DNA of 63,878 bases from Acidobacteriota bacterium (GTDB taxonomy: Bacteria; Acidobacteriota; Thermoanaerobaculia; Multivoradales; JAHZIX01), in the NCBI GenBank assembly GCA_034211275.1, contig JAXHTF010000014.1, positions 1 to 63,878 of the forward strand. The letters are read 5' to 3'. Positions 33,057 through 41,565 of this stretch are shown here, in pieces; position 1 is the stretch's first letter; each line of letters starts with the position of its first letter. The notes beneath the pieces were generated by a model that saw only the letters and a program-made list of their open reading frames with translations, made no database searches and was not told the origin of the DNA. The translations under genes and the position numbers were made by a program.

Positions 33057-36000
33057 TTGAGCACCGGGAACCTAGAAGGATTCGAGCTGGCGCCCCAGCA
33101 GCGGCGGCTATGGCGGCTGCGCGGCGAGAGCGCGGAGGCCCTTGGGCTGCGCTGCCGGGTGGCGGTGCGGGGAGAGGTAACGGCGACGGAGCTGCGGCGG
33201 GCCCTGGAGGCGGTAGTGCAGCGCCACGAGATCCTGCGCACCACCTTCGCTCCGGTGCCGGGGATGGAGCTGCCGCTGCAGACGGTGGAGGACTCAGCGG
33301 GGGACGAGCCCGAGGCGGTGGTCTGGCTGCCGGCGGAGGCCACCGACGACGAGGTGGCGGCGGCGGTGGGGGAGCCCGCCTCGCTGCCGGCACTGGCAGC
33401 CCGCTGGAGCCCTCCGCTAGAGGGTGAGAAGACCGAAGGCGAGCTGCTCCTGGTGGCCTCTCCCCTGACCCTCGACGCCGCCGGCGCGGAAGTGCTGGTG
33501 GCGGAGCTGGCGCAGGCCTTGGCGGCAATGCGTTCCGGAGAGGCGGAAGGAGAGGCCGACGAGGCGGTGCAATACGCCGACCTGGCGGCGTGGCAGAACG
33601 AGCTGCTGACCTCGGAGGATACGGAGGACGATCGCAAGGAGTGGCATCGCCTGCCGGTGGCCACCAGCCTCAACCAGCTCGACCTGCCCCTGGCCCAGGA
33701 GGCGCCCGCCGGCGAGTCCGGGGCCGCTTCCTTTGAGCCCCGCTCGGTCACCGCGACCCTGGCTGCGGAGACGGCGGCGGGGATCGCCCGGCTGTCCCGG
33801 GAGGAGGATCTCGAGACCGCCCTGCTGGCGGTGTGGGCGGCGGTGGGGGGGCGTTGGGGCGGCCGCGAGGAGGTGGTGGTGAGCGCCCGCTTCACCGGCC
33901 GCGACTACGAGGAGCTGGAAGGCACTCCGGGGCCGCTGGAGCGTTTCCTTCCCCTGCGCTGCGACGTCGCTCCGGACCAGGTTTTGGGAGAGCCGGTGGG
34001 GCAGATGGCCGCCAATCGAGACCTGGCGGCGGAGGCTCAGCATTTCTTCGACTGGCAGCAGGCCGGCGCCGAGGGGCAGCAGGCCGGCGAGGCCTACCCG
34101 CGCCTCGCCTTCCGCTACCAGGACGTCCCACCGGTCCATGACGCCGGTGGCGGAGCCCAGCTGCGGCTGTCGTCTGCGCGGGGCTGGAACGAGAGATTCC
34201 TGCTGCTGCTGGAGGCTCATCGGCAGGCTGGGGGGGAGCTGGAGCTGGTCCTGGGCTACGACTCCCGATGCTTTCCCGAAGCCGCGGCGGAGCGCCTTCT
34301 CGAGCAGCTCCGCGGCGGGCTGGAGGCGGTGGCGGAGGATCCCGAGGCCTGGTCTCGGCGGCCCCTCGGTGAGCTGCCGCTGCTCTCCGCGGCGGCTCGC
34401 CGGCGGGTGCTGGTGGAGAAGAACAGCACCGACGTGGACCTGGGGGCTTTCTGGGACGGGGCAGTCCACCACACCCTGCACCAGCCCTTCGAGGCCCAGG
34501 TCGGCCGCACCCCCGACGCTCCGGCGGTGGTGCTGGCGCAAGACGGGGGAGGGGCTCTCACGTTTGCTCAGCTGGAGTCCTGGGCTAATCGTCTGGCGCG
34601 CTATCTGAAGGATCGGGGAGTCGGCCCCGAGGTGGCGGTGGGGCTGAGCCTGGAGCGCTCCCGGTTGCTGCCGGTGGCGGTGCTGGCGGTGCTCAAGGCC
34701 GGTGGTTACTACGTGCCCCTGGATCCCGCGGCGCCGGCGGAACGCTCCGCCGCCGCCCTGACGGAGTCCGGTGCCAGGCTGCTGCTCTGCGACGCCGGGG
34801 ACGAGGGGGAGAGGCCCCGCTTCGAAGGCGTCGAGACGCTCCCGTTGGCGTTCTCTGCTGAGGCAGTGGGCTCGCTGGAAGTCGCGGGTTCATCCTTGGC
34901 GAGCCTCGACGACGCTCCTCTGGATCTAGAGATCTCCTCCGAGAACGCCGCCTACGCCATCTTCACCTCCGGTTCCACCGGTCGCCCCAAGGGCGTGGTG
35001 GTGAGCCACGGGGCGATCTGCAACCGCCTGGCCTGGATGCAGCACCAGTTGCCCCTGGAGCCCTCGGACCGATTGCTGCAAAAGACTCCCTACGTTTTCG
35101 ATGCTTCCATCTGGGAGCTCTTCTTGCCCCTCTGGACCGGTGCCCGGCTGGTGCTGGCGGCTCCCGGAGCTCATGGGGATCCGGCCTATCTGGTGCGCAC
35201 CGTGGCCGAGGAGCAGATCACCGTCCTGCAGCTGGTGCCCTCCATGCTCCAGGTCTTCTTGGCGGAGGAGGGGGTGGAATCCTTGTCCTCCCTGCGGCGG
35301 GTCTTCTGCGGTGGCGAGCGCCTCGACGAGGAGCTTTGCCGCACCTTCCACCGCCGGCTGGACGCCGAGTTGCACAATCTCTACGGCCCCACGGAGGCGT
35401 CCATCGACGCCACCTGGCAGCCCTGCCCGGCGGATCGCCAGCCCGGCACCGTGGCCATCGGGCGCCCCCTGGCCAACGTCCAGGTCTACGTCTTGGGTGC
35501 CGACGGCGAGCCGGTCCCGGAGGGCCTCGAAGGGGAGCTGCACATCGGTGGTGCCGGTCTCGCCCGGGGCTACCTGGGGCGCCCCGCCCTCACCGCCGCG
35601 AGCTTCGTACCGGACCCCTTCGCCGAGCTCCACGGCCGCTCCGGGGGCCGGCTGTATCGCTCCGGCGACCTTGCCCGGCTGCGAGCCGACGGCGCCGTCG
35701 AATACCGCGGGCGCCGAGACCAGCAGATCAAGCTGCGGGGTTTTCGCATCGAGTTGGGAGAGATCGAGGCGCGGCTCAACGAGCATCCGCGGGTGCGGGA
35801 GGCGGTGGTGCTGGCGCGGGAGGACCGCCCCGGCGACCTGCGGCTGGTGGCCTACTTGGTCGCCGCCGGAGAGGAAGAGCTCTACCGCCTTCCCAACGGT
35901 CTCGAGGTGGCGGTGAACAATCCCGCCGAAACCGACGTGCTGTATCGGGAGATCTTCGAGGACGAGGCGTACCTGCGCCACGGCGTGACCCTGGAGGAGG

Positions 36001-39000
36001 GGGATCAGGTGGTGGACGTGGGGGCCAACGTGGGCTTCTTCGGCCTCTATCTGCGTCACCGCCTGGAGAGCTTCCGCCTGCTGGCGCTGGAGCCGGTGCC
36101 GGCGGTCTTCCGCCGCCTACATACCAACCTCCGGCGCTACGGTATCGACGCCGCCACCCGCTGCGTCGCCGTGGGCGCGCAGGAGGGCTCGATGGAGATG
36201 GTCTTCTATCCGCACTGGAGCACCATGTCCGGTCTTTACGCTGATCCCGACGAGGACGCCGAGGTGACTCGGGCGGTGCTCGCCAACATCGATCCCGCCG
36301 CAGCCCGGGAGTCCGACGAGCTGCTGGCGGAGCGCTTTCAGGAAGAGCGTTTCACCGCTCCCGTCACCACCCTCTCGAAGCTCCTCCGGGAGCACGACCT
36401 GGAGCGCGTCGATCTGCTCAAGCTGGATGCCGAGAAGGCCGAGCTGGAAGTGCTCCAAGGCCTCGACGAGGAGGATTGGGGCAAGATCCGGCAGATGGTG
36501 GTGGAGGTCCACGATCTCGACGGCCGCTTGGAGAAAGTGCAGAGCCTGCTGGAAGACCACGGATTCCGATGTGTGGTGGAGCAGGACGACTGGCTGCGGG
36601 GCACCGGCATGTACAACCTGTGGGCGGTGCATGGGGAGCGCGGACGCCCGGCGACGGCGGATGCCGCCGCGCCGTTGGTGGCTTCCGGCAGTGCCTCGGA
36701 ATCCCCCCTGGAAGCGGTCACGGAGGAGGCCGAGCTGGAGCCGGTGCTGCGAGAACATCTGGCGTCCAGGCTGCCGGAGTACATGCTGCCGGCGGCCCTG
36801 GTGCAGCTTCCGGAGCTGCCGCGGTTACCCAGCGGCAAGCTCGACCGCTCCGCCCTGCCGGCGCCGGAGGCGGTGGACAAGCGCCGCCGCAGGCCCTTCC
36901 AGGCCCCCGCCACGGAGACCGAAAAGCGGTTGGCGGATCTCTGGCGCGAGCTCTTGGAGATCGAGCGGCTGAGCGTCCACGACAGCTTCTTCGAGATCGG
37001 CGGCCACTCCCTGTTGGCCACCCAGCTGGTGTCGCGCATTCGCCGCGTCTTCGGTGCCGAGGTCTCGCTGCGGGGCCTGTTCGAAGAGCCCACCCTGGGT
37101 GGTCTGGCGGCGTACCTGGACGACAGCCCCGCGTCCACCGCGGCGCCGCCGCTGGTGGTGGATCCGCAGCGCGGGGATGTGCTGCCGCTGTCCTACGCTC
37201 AGCAGCGGCTATGGTTCCTGGACCGGCTGGACCCCGGCAACGCCGCCTACAACCTGCCGATGGCGGCGAGGCTGCGGGGCGACCTCGACGAAGCGGCCCT
37301 GGAACAGGCCCTGAGCGCCCTGGTGCAGCGCCACGAGGCCCTGCGCACGCGCTTCGAGGAGCGGGCCGGTGAGCAGTGGGGCGGTGAACCGGTGCAGGTG
37401 GTGTTGCCGCCGTATGCGGTGAGCCTGGAGCACAGCGACCTCAGTGAAGTCTCCCAGCGCGATGGGAGCGAGTCGCTGCGGGTCGCGGTGGCCAGAGAGG
37501 TAGCGCAGGAAGTGGCCAAGGAGGTGGCCTTTGCCTTCGACCTGGAAGCGGCTCCGCCGCTGCGGGTGCGGCTGGTGCGCACGGCGCCGGACGAGGTGGT
37601 GCTGATGATCACCGTCCACCACATCGTCTCCGACGGCTGGTCCACCGGGCTGCTGCTGCGGGAGCTGGCGGCTCTCTACAACGCGTACCGCGCCGGCGAG
37701 CAGCCCGAGCTCGAGCCTCCGGCGGTGCAATATGGAGACTTCACCCTCTGGCAGCGGCGCTGGCTGGAAGGCGGAGCGGAGGAAGAGCAGCTGGCCTATT
37801 GGCGCGGCCGGTTGGGCGATCCCCCGGCGCCTCTGGCCCTGCCCCAGGACCGCCCACGGCCGGCGATGCAGACCTCTGCCGGTGCCGCCTGCGGGCTGAT
37901 GCTGCCGGCGTCGTGGACCGAGGCCTTGGAGGAGCTGGCGGCGGCGCGGGGGGCGACTCCCTTCATGCTGTTGCTGGCGGTCTTCCAGGCCCAGCTGGCA
38001 CGCTACTCTGGCAGCTCCGACATCGCCGTCGGAACCCCCAGCGCCAACCGCGACCGGGAGGAGTTGGAGGGCCTGGTGGGATTGGTGGCCAACACCCTGG
38101 TGCTGCGCACGGACTTCGGCGGCGATCCGGACTTCGATCAGCTGCTGGAGCGGGTCCAGGAGACCTGCCTGGGCGCCTGGACCCATTCCCACCTGCCCTT
38201 CGAGCGGTTGGTGGAGGCGGTGGACCCTCAGCGGGACCTCAGCCGCTCGCCGCTCTTCCAGGTGCTCTTCACCCTCCACAACCAGCCGCTGGAATTGCCG
38301 GTCATGGACGGTCTGGAGGTGCTGCCCCTGGGGCTCGACGCGTCCCGGGCGCAATTCGATTGGAGCCTGGCGCTCACCGATACCGGGAAGGGCATGGCGG
38401 TGACCCTGGAGTACAACACCGACCTCTTCGACCCCTGCACCGCCCGCCGTGCTCTGGGCCACTATCGCCGGCTCTTGGGCGGCCTGGTGGAAGGTCGGCA
38501 GCCTCCGCTCTCCCGCTGGTCGCTGGTGACGGCGGCGGAGCACCATCAGCTGTGCGTGGAATGGGCCCAGGGCCCCAAGGAAGAGAAGAGTGGAGACGAG
38601 GAGCTGCTGTCGGTGCCGGTGGCCATCGCCCGCCGGGCGCAGCAGCAGCCCGAGGCGCCGGCGGTCTGCTTCGGCGACGAGATCTGGAGCTACGGCGAGC
38701 TCCACCGCCGGGCTCTGTGGGTGGCGCGGCGGCTGCGGCATCAGCTCGCGGCGGCGGACGCCGGTGGGGAGCCGCTGGTGGGGATCCACCTCTCCTCCTC
38801 GCCGTGGATGCTGGCGGCGCTCCTGGGCACCTGGTACGCCGGCGCCGCCTACGTGCCTCTCGATCCCGACTATCCGACGGCACGACTGGCCTGGATTCTG
38901 GAGAATGGCAGCCCCGCGGCCTTGATCGCCGCCGCCGGCGACCAGGGGCTGGACCGGCTGCTGGCGAGCTCCGCCGACGCGCCGTTGAGGGTGCTGGTGG

Positions 39001-41387
39001 GGGAGGAAGAATTCGCCCGGGACTCCGGAGCAGACTCCGGAGCAGAGCCTGGAGCAGCCGGCGAGGGAGGAACGAGGGGGGAAGCCGAGGAGCCGTCCGC
39101 CGCTTCCCAGGAGCTGGCCTACGTGCTCTACACTTCCGGCTCCACCGGCCGGCCCAAGGGGGTGGCGGTAAGCCATGGGGCCCTCGCCAACTTCCTGGCA
39201 TCCATGGCCCGGCGGCCCGGGCTGACAGCCTCCGACCGGCTGCTGGCGGTGACCTCCCTGTCCTTCGACATCGCCGCCCTGGAGCTTTACCTGCCGCTGC
39301 TGGTGGGGGCACGGGTCGTGCTGGCGGAGCGCCAGGAGACCGCCGACGGAACGGCCCTGGCCCGCCGCCTCGACGCGGCCGAGATCACCGTGATGCAGGC
39401 GACGCCTGCCACCTGGCGGCTGCTGGTGGACGCCGGATGGTCCGGCCGAGAGGGCTTGAGAGCGCTGTGCGGCGGCGAGGCCTTGCCGCCGGCGCTGGCG
39501 GCGGAGCTGGTGCCGCGGACGGCGGCGGTGTGGAATCTCTACGGGCCCACGGAGACCACCGTATGGTCGTCGGTGGATCGGCTGGAGCCAGGGCCCCGGC
39601 CTTCCATCACCCTCGGCCGGCCCCTGCGCAACACCCACATCGTGATCGTCGGTGCCGGTGGCCAGCCGGTGCCGGCGGGGGTGCCCGGCGAGCTGCTCAT
39701 CGGCGGTGCCGGCCTCGCCCGGGGCTACTACCGGGATCCGGCCCGCACCGCCGCGGCCTTTGTTCCCGACTTCCTGGCGGCGTGGCAGGAGGGTGGACGC
39801 CTCTACCGCACCGGCGACCTGGCCCGCTGGAGAGCCGACGGACGCCTCGAATACCTGGGGCGGCGCGACCACCAGGTCAAGGTCCGTGGTCACCGCATCG
39901 AGCTGGGGGAAGTGGAAGCGGCGTTGGAGAAGCATCCGGCGGTGGAGCGGGCCGTGGTCCGGGCCTTCGCGGTGGCCGGTGGTGCTGCCTCAGCGGACGG
40001 CCCTTCAGCGGACGGCCCTTCAGCGGACGCTCTGGCGGCCTACGTGGTCTGTGGCGACGAGCCGCCGGCGGTGGCGGATCTGCGCGCCTTCCTGCGCCAG
40101 GCCCTGCCGGACTTCATGGTCCCTTCCGCCGTCGTCTTCCTCGATGAGCTGCCCCTGACCCCCAACGGCAAGATCGACCGCAAGGCTCTGCCGGCGCCGG
40201 ATCAGGCGGGGCAGGCCGCCGGCGAGATCTTGCCCCCGGCGGATACCTGGGAGCTGCGCATGCTGCGCATCTGGGAGGACCTCTTCGGCCGCGAGCCCCT
40301 GGGGGTGACCCAGGACTTCTTCGACCTCGGCGGTCATTCGCTGTTGGCGGTGCGGCTGATGGCGCGGGTGCGGGAGACCTTCCAGCGCGAGGTGCCGCTG
40401 GCGGCGCTCTTCCGGCATCCCACGGTGCGGGAGCTGGCGGCGAGCCTGCGGCGGGGAGCGGATTACGCCGCCGAGGAGACGGTGGTGGCCCTCGAGCCGC
40501 GGGGGGATCGCCCGATCTTCTTCTGCATCCATCCCATCGGCGGCGACGTCCTGGGCTATCTCGACCTCAGCCGGGCGCTGGGACCGGAGCAGCCGTTCTT
40601 CGGCGTCCGGGCGCCGCTGCTGGCCCACGGCGAAGAGTACGAGACCACCATCGAGGAGATCGCCGCGGAGTACCTCGAGCAGATTCGCGAGGTGCAGCCG
40701 GAAGGCCCCTACTACCTGGGAGGCGGCTCCTTCGGTGGCATCGTGGCTTTCGAGATGGGCCGCCAGCTGCTGGCGGCGGGGGAGGAGGTGGCCTTGGTGG
40801 CGCTGCTGGACACCATCCGCCCGGTGCGTCAGGAGGAGTTCACCGACGCCGACTACACCGCCGAGATCCTCGGTCTCACCCGGGAGCTGGCGGAGGAGCA
40901 CGGGGTTCCCCTGACCCTCACCCACGAGGAGCTGGAGGAGCAGCCCCGGGAAGATCAGCTGCGCGCTCTGCTGGCCTTCCTCAAGGGGTATCGATTGATC
41001 GCGCCGGAGGTGGGCTTCGATTGGATCCGCCGCCTCATGGCCGGTCATATCTCCCGCGTGCGGGCGGCATTGTTCTATGAGGCGAAACTCTTCCCCGGGC
41101 CGCTTACGTTATTCAAAGCAGACGAGTACAGCGCCCAATACCTGGAGGACCTGTCGGAGACGGCGCGCCGCTACGCGGTAGACCCGACCCTCGGATGGCA
41201 GGAGCTGTCGCCGGAGCCGGTGGTCATGCACCACATCCCCGGCACTCACGCCTCCATGTACCGGCCGCCCAACGTCGGCGAGCTGGCGCAGCATTTGGCG
41301 GCCGCTTTGGAGCGGGCTCGCGAGCAGGTCGAGGCAGAATCCGGAGGTCGCCGAGTGGGCTCCGGTCTGCGGGAGGGGGACTCTTGA
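33057..41387 (+). CDS. Terminal NRPS: C*-A(Gln)[FkbM MT]-PCP-C-A(Gly)-PCP-TE
   Basis: This is the last synthetase of the line, about 2776 residues. It appears to start at TTG 33057, with GGGAGGAG 8 bases upstream. It opens with a degenerate condensation-like domain (C*, ~1-440) in which HHxxxDG is replaced by ASPLTLDAAG. The first A domain (~460-1270) has code DAWQFGLIDK (Gln). It is split between A8 (FRIELGEIE, near 896) and A9 (LPEYMLP, near 1238) by a methyltransferase of FkbM type (~930-1185; VDVGANVG at 986, LLKLDAEKAE near 1120). Then follow PCP (near 1315), C (HHIVSDGWS near 1521), a second A with code DILQLGLVWK (Gly), PCP (near 2425) and a type I thioesterase with Ser2558 (GGSFGG), Asp2585 and His2731. 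The TE releases the product as a ring or an acid; sequence alone does not decide which. Confidence 0.94.
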   Translation: MSTGNLEGFELAPQQRRLWRLRGESAEALGLRCRVAVRGEVTATELRRALEAVVQRHEILRTTFAPVPGMELPLQTVEDSAGDEPEAVVWLPAEATDDEVAAAVGEPASLPALAARWSPPLEGEKTEGELLLVASPLTLDAAGAEVLVAELAQALAAMRSGEAEGEADEAVQYADLAAWQNELLTSEDTEDDRKEWHRLPVATSLNQLDLPLAQEAPAGESGAASFEPRSVTATLAAETAAGIARLSREEDLETALLAVWAAVGGRWGGREEVVVSARFTGRDYEELEGTPGPLERFLPLRCDVAPDQVLGEPVGQMAANRDLAAEAQHFFDWQQAGAEGQQAGEAYPRLAFRYQDVPPVHDAGGGAQLRLSSARGWNERFLLLLEAHRQAGGELELVLGYDSRCFPEAAAERLLEQLRGGLEAVAEDPEAWSRRPLGELPLLSAAARRRVLVEKNSTDVDLGAFWDGAVHHTLHQPFEAQVGRTPDAPAVVLAQDGGGALTFAQLESWANRLARYLKDRGVGPEVAVGLSLERSRLLPVAVLAVLKAGGYYVPLDPAAPAERSAAALTESGARLLLCDAGDEGERPRFEGVETLPLAFSAEAVGSLEVAGSSLASLDDAPLDLEISSENAAYAIFTSGSTGRPKGVVVSHGAICNRLAWMQHQLPLEPSDRLLQKTPYVFDASIWELFLPLWTGARLVLAAPGAHGDPAYLVRTVAEEQITVLQLVPSMLQVFLAEEGVESLSSLRRVFCGGERLDEELCRTFHRRLDAELHNLYGPTEASIDATWQPCPADRQPGTVAIGRPLANVQVYVLGADGEPVPEGLEGELHIGGAGLARGYLGRPALTAASFVPDPFAELHGRSGGRLYRSGDLARLRADGAVEYRGRRDQQIKLRGFRIELGEIEARLNEHPRVREAVVLAREDRPGDLRLVAYLVAAGEEELYRLPNGLEVAVNNPAETDVLYREIFEDEAYLRHGVTLEEGDQVVDVGANVGFFGLYLRHRLESFRLLALEPVPAVFRRLHTNLRRYGIDAATRCVAVGAQEGSMEMVFYPHWSTMSGLYADPDEDAEVTRAVLANIDPAAARESDELLAERFQEERFTAPVTTLSKLLREHDLERVDLLKLDAEKAELEVLQGLDEEDWGKIRQMVVEVHDLDGRLEKVQSLLEDHGFRCVVEQDDWLRGTGMYNLWAVHGERGRPATADAAAPLVASGSASESPLEAVTEEAELEPVLREHLASRLPEYMLPAALVQLPELPRLPSGKLDRSALPAPEAVDKRRRRPFQAPATETEKRLADLWRELLEIERLSVHDSFFEIGGHSLLATQLVSRIRRVFGAEVSLRGLFEEPTLGGLAAYLDDSPASTAAPPLVVDPQRGDVLPLSYAQQRLWFLDRLDPGNAAYNLPMAARLRGDLDEAALEQALSALVQRHEALRTRFEERAGEQWGGEPVQVVLPPYAVSLEHSDLSEVSQRDGSESLRVAVAREVAQEVAKEVAFAFDLEAAPPLRVRLVRTAPDEVVLMITVHHIVSDGWSTGLLLRELAALYNAYRAGEQPELEPPAVQYGDFTLWQRRWLEGGAEEEQLAYWRGRLGDPPAPLALPQDRPRPAMQTSAGAACGLMLPASWTEALEELAAARGATPFMLLLAVFQAQLARYSGSSDIAVGTPSANRDREELEGLVGLVANTLVLRTDFGGDPDFDQLLERVQETCLGAWTHSHLPFERLVEAVDPQRDLSRSPLFQVLFTLHNQPLELPVMDGLEVLPLGLDASRAQFDWSLALTDTGKGMAVTLEYNTDLFDPCTARRALGHYRRLLGGLVEGRQPPLSRWSLVTAAEHHQLCVEWAQGPKEEKSGDEELLSVPVAIARRAQQQPEAPAVCFGDEIWSYGELHRRALWVARRLRHQLAAADAGGEPLVGIHLSSSPWMLAALLGTWYAGAAYVPLDPDYPTARLAWILENGSPAALIAAAGDQGLDRLLASSADAPLRVLVGEEEFARDSGADSGAEPGAAGEGGTRGEAEEPSAASQELAYVLYTSGSTGRPKGVAVSHGALANFLASMARRPGLTASDRLLAVTSLSFDIAALELYLPLLVGARVVLAERQETADGTALARRLDAAEITVMQATPATWRLLVDAGWSGREGLRALCGGEALPPALAAELVPRTAAVWNLYGPTETTVWSSVDRLEPGPRPSITLGRPLRNTHIVIVGAGGQPVPAGVPGELLIGGAGLARGYYRDPARTAAAFVPDFLAAWQEGGRLYRTGDLARWRADGRLEYLGRRDHQVKVRGHRIELGEVEAALEKHPAVERAVVRAFAVAGGAASADGPSADGPSADALAAYVVCGDEPPAVADLRAFLRQALPDFMVPSAVVFLDELPLTPNGKIDRKALPAPDQAGQAAGEILPPADTWELRMLRIWEDLFGREPLGVTQDFFDLGGHSLLAVRLMARVRETFQREVPLAALFRHPTVRELAASLRRGADYAAEETVVALEPRGDRPIFFCIHPIGGDVLGYLDLSRALGPEQPFFGVRAPLLAHGEEYETTIEEIAAEYLEQIREVQPEGPYYLGGGSFGGIVAFEMGRQLLAAGEEVALVALLDTIRPVRQEEFTDADYTAEILGLTRELAEEHGVPLTLTHEELEEQPREDQLRALLAFLKGYRLIAPEVGFDWIRRLMAGHISRVRAALFYEAKLFPGPLTLFKADEYSAQYLEDLSETARRYAVDPTLGWQELSPEPVVMHHIPGTHASMYRPPNVGELAQHLAAALERAREQVEAESGGRRVGSGLREGDS
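39990..40030 (+). repeat. 15-bp tandem microrepeat in Gly A domain
   Basis: The unit TCAGCGGACGGCCCT occurs twice in tandem (39990-40004, 40005-40019), followed by a partial third copy. It keeps the reading frame and adds SADGP units to the A8-A9 linker of the last adenylation domain. It looks like replication slippage in a tolerant surface linker. The Gly A domain at 2211-2240 shows a similar PPDSSPPDSS duplication at the same place. Confidence 0.7.
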
Positions 41388-41515
41388 GGTCGCTTTTCGT
41401 GGAGAAAAAGCGCTTGAATATGTGCGCTATCATGCGGTCGACCTGCCCTTGTGCTGCCTTGCGCCGGTCCTTTCGTGCGGGACGATTCCGGTGGGCCGAG
41501 GCGATGATTTCAATT

Positions 41516-41532
41516 CCTTCGATGATCGAAGG
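41516..41532. promoter_or_regulatory. 17-bp dyad upstream of the permease gene
   Basis: CCTTCGATGATCGAAGG has two perfect 8-base arms around a single central base. It lies 33 bases upstream of ATG 41566, in the 178-base gap after the thioesterase gene. The arms are too close to form a hairpin, and no T-run follows, so a dimeric repressor or activator site is more likely than a terminator. I found no clear -10/-35 pair around it. Confidence 0.4.
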
Positions 41533-41565
41533 GGCTGTTCTCCAACAGTCCTGAGGAGAGAGCGC

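Noticed and set aside
41391-41412. CGCTTTT/AAAAGCG hairpin after the thioesterase gene as a terminator
   Set aside because: The stem is only 7 bp and AT-rich in the middle, and no U-tract follows.
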